This document shows positions 17,970-27,622 of a DNA stretch of 64,000 bases, in pieces. The translations under genes were made by a program, and so were the position numbers. Location: positions 3,348,001 to 3,412,000 of the forward strand of contig NZ_AP024235.1 in the NCBI RefSeq assembly GCF_016756315.1. The letters run 5' to 3'. This DNA comes from Alteromonas sp. KC3. GTDB taxonomy: Bacteria > Pseudomonadota > Gammaproteobacteria > Enterobacterales > Alteromonadaceae. Each line of letters opens with the position of its first letter. The first letter of the stretch is position 1. The notes beneath the pieces are model-generated. The model was not told where the DNA came from and searched no databases. It worked only from the letters and a program-made list of their open reading frames with translations.

Positions 17970-19391
17970 TTACTTCTTTTTCTTCGCTTTCGGATTTGGC
18001 AAGTCTGTGATGCTTCCTTCGAAGATTTCAGACGCAAGACCGATAGATTCGTTCAGCGTGGGGTGAGCGTGGATAGTTAATGCTACATCTTCTGCATCCG
18101 CTCCCATTTCAATGGCTAGGCCAATCTCACCAAGCATTTCACCCGCGTTGGTACCTACCATTGCACCACCGATAACGCGACCCGTGTCTTTGTCGAAGAT
18201 CATCTTGGTCATACCGTTAGTTGCATCAGATGCAATTGCACGACCAGAGGCTGCCCATGGGAATACCGCTGTTTCGTAGCTTACGCCCTGCTCTTTCGCT
18301 TCTTTCTCAGTTAAACCAACCCAAGCTACTTCTGGCTCAGTGTACGCAACTGAAGGAATTGCGCGTGGGTCGAAGTAGTGCTTCTGTCCAGCAATAACTT
18401 CTGCTGCAACGTGACCTTCATGAACCGCTTTGTGCGCAAGCATAGGCTGACCTACAAGGTCACCGATTGCGAAGATGTGGTCAACGTTAGTACGCATTTG
18501 CTTATCAACATTAATGAAGCCGCGATCGTCAACATTAACGCCTGCAGCTTCTGCGCCCACTAATTTACCGTTAGGCTTACGACCAACAGCAACAAGTACT
18601 TTGTCATAACGTACTGGCTCAGCAGGTGCGTTCTTGCCTTCAAATGTTACGTATAGACCGTCATCTTTTGCTTCAACTGCAGTAACTTTCGTTTCTAGCA
18701 TGATGTTGAATTTTTCTTTGTAGTCCTTCATGAATACTTTCATGATGTCTTTGTCAGCTGCTGGAATAAGCTGGTCTAAGAATTCAACTACGTCGATGTT
18801 TGAGCCAAGCGCTTCGTATACTGTACCCATTTCTAGACCGATGATACCACCGCCTAGTACTAGCATTTTCTCTGGAATGTCTTTCATTTCCAGTGCGCCA
18901 GTTGAGTCGATTACACGCTCGTCTTCTGGGATGAACGGTAGGCTTACTGGCTCAGAACCCGCTGCAATAATCGCTTTTTCAAACGTAATGGTTGTAACGT
19001 CGTCGCCATTTTTTACTTCAAGGGTGTTTGCGCCTGTGAATTTACCAAAGCCTTGTACGTGCTTGGTTTTACGCATTTTAGACATACCGCCAAGACCGTT
19101 AGTTAATTGCTTAACTACGCTGTCTTTGTAATCGCGGATTTTGTCTAAATCGATGGTTGGCTCGCCAAACGTTACACCATGGCTTGCAAGGTGCTTCGCT
19201 TCTTTCATCACTTTCGCAACGTGAAGAAGGGCTTTTGAAGGGATACAGCCAACATTAAGACAAACGCCACCAAGTGTGTCACGAGAGTCAACGATAACTG
19301 TTTCAATACCTAAGTCAGCCGCACGGAATGCTGCTGAATAACCGCCAGGGCCGCCGCCCAGTACCACCAATTGCGTTTTAATTTCGCTCAT
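17970..19391 (-). CDS. lpdA: Dihydrolipoamide dehydrogenase (E3)
   Basis: This FAD enzyme reoxidises dihydrolipoyl groups in pyruvate dehydrogenase and the other 2-oxo acid dehydrogenases, making NADH. The chosen start is ATG 19391 (MSEIKTQ), 473 aa, with a GAGG ribosome site just before it; a TTG four codons upstream is less likely. The FAD motif GGGPGGYSAAFRA, the redox disulfide CLNVGCIPSK, an NAD motif GGGIIGLEMG and the C-terminal catalytic HAHPTLNES are present. It is the third structural gene of the pdh operon, 132 bp after aceF, and ends in a lysine tail. Confidence 0.97.
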   Translation of the reverse strand: MSEIKTQLVVLGGGPGGYSAAFRAADLGIETVIVDSRDTLGGVCLNVGCIPSKALLHVAKVMKEAKHLASHGVTFGEPTIDLDKIRDYKDSVVKQLTNGLGGMSKMRKTKHVQGFGKFTGANTLEVKNGDDVTTITFEKAIIAAGSEPVSLPFIPEDERVIDSTGALEMKDIPEKMLVLGGGIIGLEMGTVYEALGSNIDVVEFLDQLIPAADKDIMKVFMKDYKEKFNIMLETKVTAVEAKDDGLYVTFEGKNAPAEPVRYDKVLVAVGRKPNGKLVGAEAAGVNVDDRGFINVDKQMRTNVDHIFAIGDLVGQPMLAHKAVHEGHVAAEVIAGQKHYFDPRAIPSVAYTEPEVAWVGLTEKEAKEQGVSYETAVFPWAASGRAIASDATNGMTKMIFDKDTGRVIGGAMVGTNAGEMLGEIGLAIEMGADAEDVALTIHAHPTLNESIGLASEIFEGSITDLPNPKAKKKK

Positions 19392-19523
19392 TGTGAACCT
19401 CAATCCTGTTCTTGTAGGGTCATGCTATTACTTTTGTGCAATAGCATAACCTAAATGCCACCAAATGGGCTTATAAAATCGTCGAAAATGTTACTGATAT
19501 TGTAAACTTTTTCGACCTTTTAT

Positions 19524-21527
19524 TTAAAGTATGATTCTGCGCAAATCAGTAAGGTTTGCAGCAACCTCAGTAGAGAATCTCGCACCTACTGCACCATCGA
19601 TTACTCGGTGGTCGTATGACAGGCTCAGCGGCACCATCAAACGCGGCTCGAATTCTTTACCATTCCACTTTGGCTTCATCTCAGACTTCGATACACCTAA
19701 TATGGCGACTTCTGGCGCATTTACAATAGGTGTAAATGCCGTACCACCAATACCGCCTAGGCTAGAGATGGTAAAAGTACCACCTTGCATGTCTGCCGCT
19801 TTAAGCTTACCTTCTCGCGCTTTCTGAGAGGTCTCGATAAGCTCACGTGATAGCTGCTCAATACCTTTCTTATTCACGTCGCGAATAACCGGAACAACTA
19901 AGCCACCTGGTGTTTCTACCGCGATACCAATATTGATGAACTTCTTGATGATCAAGCTTTCACCGTCATCAGACAATGAAGAATTAAATACTTCGTATTT
20001 TTCAAGCGCTTTAGCAACGGCTTTCATGACGAATACAAGTGGCGTGATCTTAAGACCAGACTTAATTTTCGCGTGGTAAGCGTTTTGCTCTTTGCGGAAG
20101 TCTTCAACTTCTGTGATATCGGCTTCGTCGAACTGTGTAACGTGCGGAATAGTCGCCCAGTTACGGTGTAGGAACGGACCAGAAATCTTCTGAATACGCG
20201 ATAACGGCTGTTCTTCAATTTCACCAAATTTACTGTGATCAACTGGTTTCACTGGCACAATTTGAAGCACATTGTCGCCAACTGACGCACTGCCAGAAGC
20301 TTGAGACGTACGAGGCTTAGCAAGCTCAGCTTTCACATAGGCTTGAACGTCTTCTTTCAAGATACGGTTCTTAGGACCTGAACCGTTTACTAACGTTAGA
20401 TCTACACCAAACTCACGTGCAATACGGCGAACCGAAGGCGACGCATGTGCTTTACCATTACCTTTCGGTGCTGGCGCTGGAGGCACAGGAGAACGGCCTT
20501 GAGAAGCGTCTTGCTGTGACTCTTGTTTAGTCTCTTCTTTCTTAGGTGCTTCTTGCTTAGGCGCTTCAGCAGGCTTTTCAGCTGCACTTGAAGACGAACC
20601 ACCGCTGGTCTCAAGCTTAACAACCAAGGTGCCTTGCTTAACTTTGTCACCGGTTTTAATAAATACTTCTTTGATAGTACCCGCATGCGTTGAAGGTACA
20701 TCCATTGTCGCTTTATCAGTTTCAAGCGTAATTAGACCGTCTTCTTTTTCAACGGTATCGCCTACCGATACCAGCACGTCGATAACGTCTACTTCACCAT
20801 CTTCACCGATATCAGGTACCGCTACTTCAATGGTTTCGCTCGCTGACGCTGCTGCAGGTGCTGACGCTTGCTCAGTACTTTCTTGTTGTGCTGGAGCGCT
20901 TGCTTCTGAAGACTCAGCTGACGATGAACCAGAGCCTGCAACTTCAAGCTTGATCACAACCGTGCCTTCTTTCACTTTATCGCCAGTGCTGATGAACACT
21001 TCTTTCACTGTACCTGCGTGTGTTGAAGGTACATCCATTGTTGCTTTATCAGTTTCAAGGGTAATAAGACCATCTTCTTTTTCGATGGTATCGCCTACTG
21101 AAACCAATACGTCGATAACGTCAACTTCGTCGTCAGAACCGATATCAGGTACGGCAACTTCAATAACTTCGCTGCTGCCAGATGCAGCTGGCGCTGCTTC
21201 TGACTTGCTTTCTTCTTTTGGTGCTTCTTCTTGCTTAGGCGCATCTTGTGACGCGTCGTCTGAAGATTCTTCAGCAGTGCTATCGCCATTGGCAACTTTC
21301 ATTTCACCAATTACATCGCCTTCTTTGATTTTATCGCCTACTGATACAGACAAGCTTACAATCTCACCTTCAAACGGTGCAGGGATGTCCATTGACGCTT
21401 TGTCACTTTCAACAGTAACAACGCCTTCATCTGCCTCAATGTTGTCGCCTACGGCAACACATAGCTCGATAACTTCAACTTCGTCGCCACCTACATCGGG
21501 TACGATAATCTTTTGAATATCTGACAT
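19524..21527 (-). CDS. aceF: Pyruvate dehydrogenase E2, dihydrolipoamide acetyltransferase
   Basis: The core subunit transfers acetyl groups from lipoamide to CoA. The 667-aa protein has three lipoyl domains: one with lipoylated K43 in SDKASMDIP, and two near-identical ones with TDKATMDVP. Ala/Pro/Ser/Glu-rich linkers join them. A peripheral-subunit-binding domain follows (SPSVRRIAREFGVDLTLV), then the catalytic domain with DHRVIDGA near the C-terminus. It follows aceE by 21 bp in the same operon. The close similarity of domains 2 and 3 suggests a recent duplication or gene conversion. Confidence 0.97.
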   Translation of the reverse strand: MSDIQKIIVPDVGGDEVEVIELCVAVGDNIEADEGVVTVESDKASMDIPAPFEGEIVSLSVSVGDKIKEGDVIGEMKVANGDSTAEESSDDASQDAPKQEEAPKEESKSEAAPAASGSSEVIEVAVPDIGSDDEVDVIDVLVSVGDTIEKEDGLITLETDKATMDVPSTHAGTVKEVFISTGDKVKEGTVVIKLEVAGSGSSSAESSEASAPAQQESTEQASAPAAASASETIEVAVPDIGEDGEVDVIDVLVSVGDTVEKEDGLITLETDKATMDVPSTHAGTIKEVFIKTGDKVKQGTLVVKLETSGGSSSSAAEKPAEAPKQEAPKKEETKQESQQDASQGRSPVPPAPAPKGNGKAHASPSVRRIAREFGVDLTLVNGSGPKNRILKEDVQAYVKAELAKPRTSQASGSASVGDNVLQIVPVKPVDHSKFGEIEEQPLSRIQKISGPFLHRNWATIPHVTQFDEADITEVEDFRKEQNAYHAKIKSGLKITPLVFVMKAVAKALEKYEVFNSSLSDDGESLIIKKFINIGIAVETPGGLVVPVIRDVNKKGIEQLSRELIETSQKAREGKLKAADMQGGTFTISSLGGIGGTAFTPIVNAPEVAILGVSKSEMKPKWNGKEFEPRLMVPLSLSYDHRVIDGAVGARFSTEVAANLTDLRRIIL

Positions 21528-21548
21528 ATGTTAAATACCTTATCTGGC

Positions 21549-24224
21549 TTACGCGTAAAGTGGGTTAAGTTTTTCAGCGTTAATATCAAAACGCTTAATG
21601 GCTTCTGCTACCACTTTCTTCTCAACGTCACCGCGTTGAGCCAATTCGTAAAGTGATGCAACCACGATGTATGACGCATTAACTTCAAAGTGAGTACGCA
21701 AGTTTTCACGGCTGTCGCTGCGACCGAAACCGTCTGTACCTAGACAGCGATATTCAGTGTCAATGAACGCGCGTACTTGGTCAGAGTAGTTCTTAACATA
21801 GTCAGTGGCTGAAATCGCAGGACCTGCGTCTTTGGTAATAACCTGACCAATGTAAGGTACTTTTTGCTCAGCTTCTGGGTTAAGCATGTTCCAGCGCGCT
21901 ACGTCTTGACCTTCACGAGCTAGCTCGTTGAACGAGGTCACTGAGTACACGTCAGAAGATACGTTGTAATCGTCACAAAGGATTTGTGCTGCTTTACGTA
22001 CTTCGTTCAAGATAGTACCAGAGCCCATTAGTTGTACGTTAAGCTTAGACTTATCGTTTTCAACACGCTCAAGTTTATAAATACCTTTGATGATTTGCTC
22101 AGCAACATCATCACCTTCAGGCATTTCAGGGTGCTGGTAGTTCTCGTTCATCAACGTTAGGTAATAGAAGATGTTCTCGTTGTTACCATACATGCGACGC
22201 AGACCGTCTTGAACGATAACTGCAACTTCGTAGCCGTACGTTGGGTCGTAAGTAATACAGTTAGGGATTAGGTTCGCTTGAACGTGTGAGTGACCGTCTT
22301 GGTGCTGTAGACCTTCACCGTTAAGCGTAGTTCTTCCTGCTGTTGCGCCTAATAAGAAACCACGCGCTTGGCTATCACCTGCTGCCCATGCAAGGTCACC
22401 AACACGTTGGAAACCAAACATTGAGTAGTAAATGTAGAACGGGATAGTGGTAGCATTACACGTTGAGTAAGACGTACCTGACGCTACCCACGATGCCATT
22501 GCACCTAGTTCGTTAATACCTTCTTGCAGTACCTGACCTTTCTTATCTTCGCGATAGTAAGCGACTTGGTCTGCGTCTTGAGGTACGTATTTCTGGCCTT
22601 CATTGGCGTAAATACCTACCTGACGGAACAAGCCTTCCATACCGAATGTACGAGCTTCATCAGGAATGATTGGCACAATGCGCTTACCAATTTTCTTATC
22701 TTTCAACAATGCGTTAAGCACACGTACAAATGTCATCGTTGATGAAACTTGACGGTCGCCAGAGCCTTTTAAGATAGCGTCGAATGCACTCAACTCTGGA
22801 ATTTCAAGCTGCTCTTCGGCTTGCTCACGACGTGCAGGTAGATAACCACCTAGCGCTTCACGGCGGGCACGAAGGTACTTCATTTCTTCGCTATCTTCTT
22901 CGAACTTGAAGTAAGGTAGGTCAGCAATCTTGTCGTCTGCTACCGGAATATTGAAACGGTCGCGGAACGCTTTAATTGAATCAACGTCCATTTTCTTAAC
23001 GTTGTGCGCTACGTTTTGCGCTTCACCCGAAGCACCAAGACCAAAGCCTTTAACTGTCTTCGCAAGAATTACCGTTGGGCGACCCTTTGTATCAATGGCT
23101 TTTTGATAAGCTGCAAATACTTTAACAGGGTCGTGGCCACCACGGTTCAAGCGCCAGATGTCATCGTCTGACATATTCGCTACAAGTGCCGCCGTTTCAG
23201 GGTACTTGTTAAAGAAGTTTTCACGGGTGTACTTGCCGCCTTTGGCTTTACAGTTTTGGTATTCACCGTCTACGGTTTCACCCATAAGCTGGATAAGCTT
23301 GCCAGATTTGTCGCGCGCAAGAAGCTCATCCCAGTAGCTACCCCAAATCACTTTCACTACTTCCCAGCCTGCGCCGCGGAATGTACCTTCAAGTTCTTGG
23401 ATTATTTTGCCGTTACCACGTACCGGGCCGTCTAGGCGCTGAAGGTTACAGTTGATAACAAACGTTAGATTGTCCAGGCCTTCGCGAGACGCAAGACCAA
23501 TTGCACCCAAGCTTTCTGGCTCATCACACTCACCGTCACCCATGTAGCAGTAAACGCGCTGATCTGAACAGTCTTTAATACCACGGTTAGTTAGGTATTT
23601 AAGGAATCGCGCTGTGTAAATTGCTTGAAGTGGACCAAGACCCATCGATACAGTTGGGAACTGCCAGTAGTCTTTCATCAAATGCGGGTGCGGGTAAGAA
23701 GACAAACCGTCGCCTGCACATTCCTGACGGAAGTTGTTTAACTGTTCTTCAGTTAAGTTACCTTCCATGTACGAGCGCGCGTAGATACCCGGTGCAATGT
23801 GACCTTGAGCAAAAATAAAGTCACCGCCTTGATTTTCGTTTGGCGCTTTGAAGAAATGGTTAAAGCCCACATCGTAAAGCATTGCAGATGACGCGAAGCT
23901 ACCAATATGGCCACCAAGCTCTAGTTCTTTTTTCGATGCACGCAATACAATCATCAATGCGTTCCAACGAATTGCCGCACGGATACGCGCTTCAATGGTC
24001 AAATCGCCCGGCATTTTTGGCTCTTGCGCCGCAGGAATGGTATTGATGTAGGCAGTAGTAGCGTCATAAGGCAAATGCGCGCCGCTGCGACGAGCTTTAT
24101 CAATAAGCTTTTCGAGTAAGTAATGTGCGCGTTCTACGCCTTCCTCTTCTAAAACCGACTCAAGCGCGTCAATCCACTCTTTCGTTTCTTGTGGATCCAC
24201 ATCTTGGTGCATCATATCAGTCAT
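21549..24224 (-). CDS. aceE: Pyruvate dehydrogenase E1 component, homodimeric type
   Basis: This thiamine-diphosphate enzyme decarboxylates pyruvate and acetylates E2. At 891 aa it is the usual length for the homodimeric form. The ThDP motif runs from GDGECDEPES to INCNLQ at about residues 229-262, and the N-terminus MTDMMHQDVDPQETKEW aligns with the E2-binding start of the E. coli protein. A 195-bp gap separates it from pdhR; part of its expression may come from a promoter there, though I see no clear second PdhR box. Confidence 0.97.
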   Translation of the reverse strand: MTDMMHQDVDPQETKEWIDALESVLEEEGVERAHYLLEKLIDKARRSGAHLPYDATTAYINTIPAAQEPKMPGDLTIEARIRAAIRWNALMIVLRASKKELELGGHIGSFASSAMLYDVGFNHFFKAPNENQGGDFIFAQGHIAPGIYARSYMEGNLTEEQLNNFRQECAGDGLSSYPHPHLMKDYWQFPTVSMGLGPLQAIYTARFLKYLTNRGIKDCSDQRVYCYMGDGECDEPESLGAIGLASREGLDNLTFVINCNLQRLDGPVRGNGKIIQELEGTFRGAGWEVVKVIWGSYWDELLARDKSGKLIQLMGETVDGEYQNCKAKGGKYTRENFFNKYPETAALVANMSDDDIWRLNRGGHDPVKVFAAYQKAIDTKGRPTVILAKTVKGFGLGASGEAQNVAHNVKKMDVDSIKAFRDRFNIPVADDKIADLPYFKFEEDSEEMKYLRARREALGGYLPARREQAEEQLEIPELSAFDAILKGSGDRQVSSTMTFVRVLNALLKDKKIGKRIVPIIPDEARTFGMEGLFRQVGIYANEGQKYVPQDADQVAYYREDKKGQVLQEGINELGAMASWVASGTSYSTCNATTIPFYIYYSMFGFQRVGDLAWAAGDSQARGFLLGATAGRTTLNGEGLQHQDGHSHVQANLIPNCITYDPTYGYEVAVIVQDGLRRMYGNNENIFYYLTLMNENYQHPEMPEGDDVAEQIIKGIYKLERVENDKSKLNVQLMGSGTILNEVRKAAQILCDDYNVSSDVYSVTSFNELAREGQDVARWNMLNPEAEQKVPYIGQVITKDAGPAISATDYVKNYSDQVRAFIDTEYRCLGTDGFGRSDSRENLRTHFEVNASYIVVASLYELAQRGDVEKKVVAEAIKRFDINAEKLNPLYA

Positions 24225-24419
24225 GGTGCCATCCTATTTTTTGCTTATATAGAAAATCCTCCTTAAGCCTTGTTCTTGTTAAAAAGAACGCTAAAAGAAG
24301 GAAAACTAAATTACGTTGTACTCACAGTGACCCTATCTGGCTCACCTGCTTTTGCAGTGGCACAGGTAAAAACCCGACCGGCCTCTGCGAATGAATAGTT
24401 AAACAACAATGTTATTTAA

Positions 24420-25166
24420 CTAAATTTCCAGTCGGCGCAGTGCACGTTGAACACGTGTATCGCGCTGATTTATTGTCAATAGCGTTTTTTCAATAAACGC
24501 CAGATGCGTATTACACGCTTGTCGTGCCGCTTCAGGGTCACGCGAGGCTATCGCATCTACAATTTCGCGACGCTGCTTGGCAATGTCTTCCACCGCTTCT
24601 GGGTGTGCGGCCAGCATGTCTAAATTTCGTTCAATATTGTCAACCAACATACTTTGCATAGTGCTCATTACATGCAGCAATACCATGTTGTGAGAAGCGC
24701 GTGCCATGATGATATAAAACTGCCCCAGCGCTTCTGCTTGAGCACGCTTACTCTCATCGGCTTTGGGCGTTGGCAAATCATTTAATGCTTGTTTCAACGC
24801 ATTGTAATCTTCGGGCTGGCCACGCAATGCCGCGTAATACGCTGACATACCTTCAAGCGCGTGACGGAACTCAAGCAAGTCGAACTGTGTTTCTGGACGC
24901 TGACTCACCAAGTCCATCAACGGATCTTTCATTGCCGCATTTAGGTTTCGATTAACAAACGTACCGCCGCCTTGTTTTCGCTCAACTAAACCCCGCGCCT
25001 GTAAATTACCAATAGCTTCACGTAAAGAAGGACGAGACACATCAAATTCAAGCGCAAGCTCTCTCTCTGGCGGCAGCTTTTGACCAGCCAATAACGTACC
25101 GTCGAGTATCATCGACTCTAATTGTTCGGTAATTACATCAGAGAGTTTTTTTCGCTGCTGACGCAT
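24420..25166 (-). CDS. pdhR: Pyruvate dehydrogenase operon repressor, GntR family
   Basis: A FadR-subfamily GntR regulator of 248 aa that, in E. coli, represses pdhR-aceEF-lpd and is released by pyruvate. The winged helix lies at about residues 10-75 (LALEFDVSRPSLREAIGNLQ, followed by ARGLVERKQGGGTFV). The C-terminal all-helical FCD ligand domain includes EFRHALEGMSAYYAA. Its position directly before aceE, and the PdhR box upstream of its own start, support the assignment and autoregulation. Confidence 0.95.
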   Translation of the reverse strand: MRQQRKKLSDVITEQLESMILDGTLLAGQKLPPERELALEFDVSRPSLREAIGNLQARGLVERKQGGGTFVNRNLNAAMKDPLMDLVSQRPETQFDLLEFRHALEGMSAYYAALRGQPEDYNALKQALNDLPTPKADESKRAQAEALGQFYIIMARASHNMVLLHVMSTMQSMLVDNIERNLDMLAAHPEAVEDIAKQRREIVDAIASRDPEAARQACNTHLAFIEKTLLTINQRDTRVQRALRRLEI

Positions 25167-25514
25167 GCGCAGTATCTATCCTTCTTCTTAAACACTGGGT
25201 GATATAAACATTGTGAATGTAAAAAATAATCGGAGAAAATTTAAACATTCATCAAATTGGTAATACCATTTTACCTATACAGTTTAAGGCAGATCGATTT
25301 CGAGGTAAATACTCTAGAGCATAGCAAAGCTTGCGCACTTTGCTTGCTGTTAAGGTTTATTATTGAATTTGTTAACAAAAATCAGCGCCCATCAACTGGT
25401 CTGATGAGGCCTATGCAGTATATATTGAGACGAAAGCGTCTGATCTATAAACAAATAATTTATAGACCAAACGTAGCTCTAGTAGATAAGGTGATTAAAT
25501 GTTAATAATAGTGG
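25167..25514. other. 348-bp intergenic region between ampE and pdhR
   Basis: This holds the pdhR promoter region, including the PdhR box at 25255-25271. No additional gene is supported; the 82-codon plus-strand reading frame here has no family resemblance. I see no clear terminator before ampE. Confidence 0.7.
25255..25271 (-). promoter_or_regulatory. PdhR operator upstream of pdhR
   Basis: AATTGGTAATACCATTT matches the E. coli PdhR consensus (AATTGGT, 3 nt, ACCAATT) at all but one of the 14 defined positions. It lies about 89-105 bp before the pdhR start codon, suited to autorepression of the pdh operon. Confidence 0.85.
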
Positions 25515-26384
25515 TTATGCGAGACTGCCAATTAGCGTAAGCGCTGAAGTAATTACCAGAAGAAAAATAACATTACGTTTAGCCAATTTTACTAGTACTT
25601 TGGGTTCAACCGCTGCATTTTTAGCCTGCGCTTCTCGCTCTTCAGGTGTTAGCATTTCGGCTTTAGAGGAAATTTTAGTCAGTACGTCATAGGCCGAAAT
25701 ATCAAATTGCAACGCATGTTTGAGCCACTCGGGCAAAGCCCGTGAAAAATGTCCCATCATTAACATTCCGAACGCCGTAATTCGCACAGGAATGTAATCG
25801 AGCGCAAACATCAAACGCCCTGCGCTTTCCTTTAATGGGTGATTTTCACCGCACATTGCTTCGGTAGTACTGCGACTTAAGCTATAAAACAGTGCACCAG
25901 GTGCGCCAAATGCAATAAACCACAACATAACCGCAGCATAGTGCTGATAATTAAGCCATGTCAGGTGCTGCCCAAAGCTTTTACCTTCGGTTGTGGCGGT
26001 ACCGTCACTTTCGTTTGGCGTGCCACAATGCCCTAGCTGATCAGTGTACATACTGCACGCTTGCAGGTCGCCTCTATCAGCCGCATTTAAAAAACATTTA
26101 TACGTTGCACGCAGTGCCGGGCAACCTACGCAAATAAATAAGATAAGGCTTTGCTCTATGAAGGTTAGAAACGCGCCTAATAGCCAGTATTCAATCAACC
26201 CAAGAATAATGGGCGGGAGCAACATGCTCATATATAAGTACGCTGACGAACTGTCTTCAGTGAGCCATTTATTGTTGACTAACAACTGGCGATACTTAGT
26301 GGCATAAGTCTCAATATGCCAGTGACTGTCTTTAGTGATAAGTCTCTCTAGGCTTAACACCAACAATAAACTCATTAACATCAT
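25515..26384 (-). CDS. ampE: AmpE family inner-membrane protein
   Basis: A 289-aa integral membrane protein of the AmpE (CobD/CbiB-like) family. It begins with a hydrophobic helix containing the family SLLLVLSLERL and has further helices near residues 55-85, 150-175 and at the C-terminus (NVIFLLVITSALTLIGSL). AmpE has been proposed to take part in beta-lactamase induction signalling with AmpD, but its mechanism is not settled. It starts 3 bp after ampD stops, so the two form an operon, as in E. coli. ATG 26375 is an alternative start. Confidence 0.93.
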   Translation of the reverse strand: MMLMSLLLVLSLERLITKDSHWHIETYATKYRQLLVNNKWLTEDSSSAYLYMSMLLPPIILGLIEYWLLGAFLTFIEQSLILFICVGCPALRATYKCFLNAADRGDLQACSMYTDQLGHCGTPNESDGTATTEGKSFGQHLTWLNYQHYAAVMLWFIAFGAPGALFYSLSRSTTEAMCGENHPLKESAGRLMFALDYIPVRITAFGMLMMGHFSRALPEWLKHALQFDISAYDVLTKISSKAEMLTPEEREAQAKNAAVEPKVLVKLAKRNVIFLLVITSALTLIGSLA

Positions 26385-26387
26385 ATA

Positions 26388-26957
26388 TTAGGCATGTCCT
26401 TGTTTAAGCACGCGTCGTAAACTGGTTCGATATTTTGGCCAGTCAAAAGCCTCGCCGGGATCAGTTTTTCTACCCGGTGCAATATCATTATGACCTACAA
26501 TACGCCCTAAAGTGATCCGAGGATAGCGCTTAATTATAAATTCGCTCAATGATTTAAGTGATTCGTATTGCGCGTCGGTAAAAGGTAGCGTGTCAGTTCC
26601 TTCAAGTTCAATTCCAATTGAAAAGTCGTTACAACGTTGGCGACCTTGGAAAGAAGATAAACCCGCATGCCAGGCTCTTTTCTCAAAAGGAACAAACTGC
26701 TCTATCTCTCCTGTGCGGTAAATTACGCAATGGGCAGATACGCGAAGACCTGCAATTTCCTTGTAAAACGGGTGCGCTTGGGGGTCAAGGTTACCTGTAA
26801 ATAAATCTCTGATACCACTCGTGCCAAACTGAGAAGGAGGCAACGATATATTGTGGATAACCAATAAATCGATATTGTTAGGCTGCAAAATAGCATCAAA
26901 GGGCCGCTCATCGAAATGAGGCGATTGGGTAAATGTGGCTTGATTGTAAAGCACCAT
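26388..26957 (-). CDS. ampD: 1,6-anhydro-N-acetylmuramyl-L-alanine amidase
   Basis: This cytoplasmic zinc amidase removes the peptide from anhydro-muropeptides during wall recycling, lowering the signal that activates AmpR. At 189 aa it has the standard length. Zinc ligands match H35 (VIHNISLP), H156 and D166 (GHNDIAPGRKTDPG); the catalytic Glu lies in GIELEGTD near residue 117. There is no signal peptide, which supports the cytoplasmic AmpD form and not the periplasmic AmiD type. It is first in the ampD-ampE operon and divergent from the retropepsin-like gene. Confidence 0.96.
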   Translation of the reverse strand: MVLYNQATFTQSPHFDERPFDAILQPNNIDLLVIHNISLPPSQFGTSGIRDLFTGNLDPQAHPFYKEIAGLRVSAHCVIYRTGEIEQFVPFEKRAWHAGLSSFQGRQRCNDFSIGIELEGTDTLPFTDAQYESLKSLSEFIIKRYPRITLGRIVGHNDIAPGRKTDPGEAFDWPKYRTSLRRVLKQGHA

Positions 26958-27089
26958 AATAATTGATTTATTGAGTAATCATCTACATAGGTTAAAGTGT
27001 GACATCGCGATGCGTTTGATTGCAAGCCATTCGGATTGGATGCTATCACTTAAAAAAACAGGAAAACGCGTTACTGAGAAGGAAAAAGC

Positions 27090-27608
27090 ATGAGTAATGA
27101 AAATGACACTGTCCAAAGCGCAGGTAAATGGATGGTCGCATTGGCTTGGATCTGCGGTTTTGGCTTGCTGGTGTTTGTATTTTCAGATTTGTTGGAAAAA
27201 CAAGTAAACCCAAATAGCGAGCCTCAATCTGAGCGTATTGGTTCACAAACCGAAGTAAGACTTAAACAAAACCGTCAGGGACATTACGTCACTACGGGCT
27301 ACATCAATAATGAAGAAGTCATTTTTTTGGTTGATACTGGTGCCACTGATGTTGCGGTTCCAGCTCACTTGGCGAACAAACTGCAACTTCGCGCGGGACG
27401 AGAAGGTTTGGCCACCACAGCAAACGGCACGGTAAAAGTGGCGGAATCGAATATTGATACCCTGCGTATTGGCGATATTGTACTTCACGATGTTGATGCA
27501 AACTTAAATCCCGGCATGCAGGATGACCATATTTTGCTTGGAATGAGCGTTCTTCGCCAATTAGAGTTTACTCAGCGCGGAGATTGGTTAATATTGCGTA
27601 CCCTTTAA
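27090..27608 (+). CDS. Membrane-anchored retropepsin-like aspartic protease family protein
   Basis: A 172-aa protein with one N-terminal membrane helix (about residues 13-34, WMVALAWICGFGLLVFVFS) and a periplasmic clan AA domain. The catalytic motif is FLVDTGATDVAVP at about residues 83-95, with a second hydrophobic strand and ILLGMSVLRQL near the C-terminus, as in the bacterial TIGR02281 type of retropepsin-like proteins. A single Asp-Thr-Gly motif implies action as a dimer. Substrates are unknown. An AAGGA-type ribosome site precedes ATG 27090. It lies upstream of nadC on the same strand with only 14 bp between. Confidence 0.9.
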   Translation: MSNENDTVQSAGKWMVALAWICGFGLLVFVFSDLLEKQVNPNSEPQSERIGSQTEVRLKQNRQGHYVTTGYINNEEVIFLVDTGATDVAVPAHLANKLQLRAGREGLATTANGTVKVAESNIDTLRIGDIVLHDVDANLNPGMQDDHILLGMSVLRQLEFTQRGDWLILRTL

Positions 27609-27622
27609 TACAGACGATAGCG

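Noticed and set aside
20629..21516. Long 295-codon reading frame antisense to aceF
   Set aside because: It is a shadow of the lipoyl-domain coding strand: Ser/Thr/Pro-rich, repetitive exactly where the lipoyl domains repeat, and without family resemblance.
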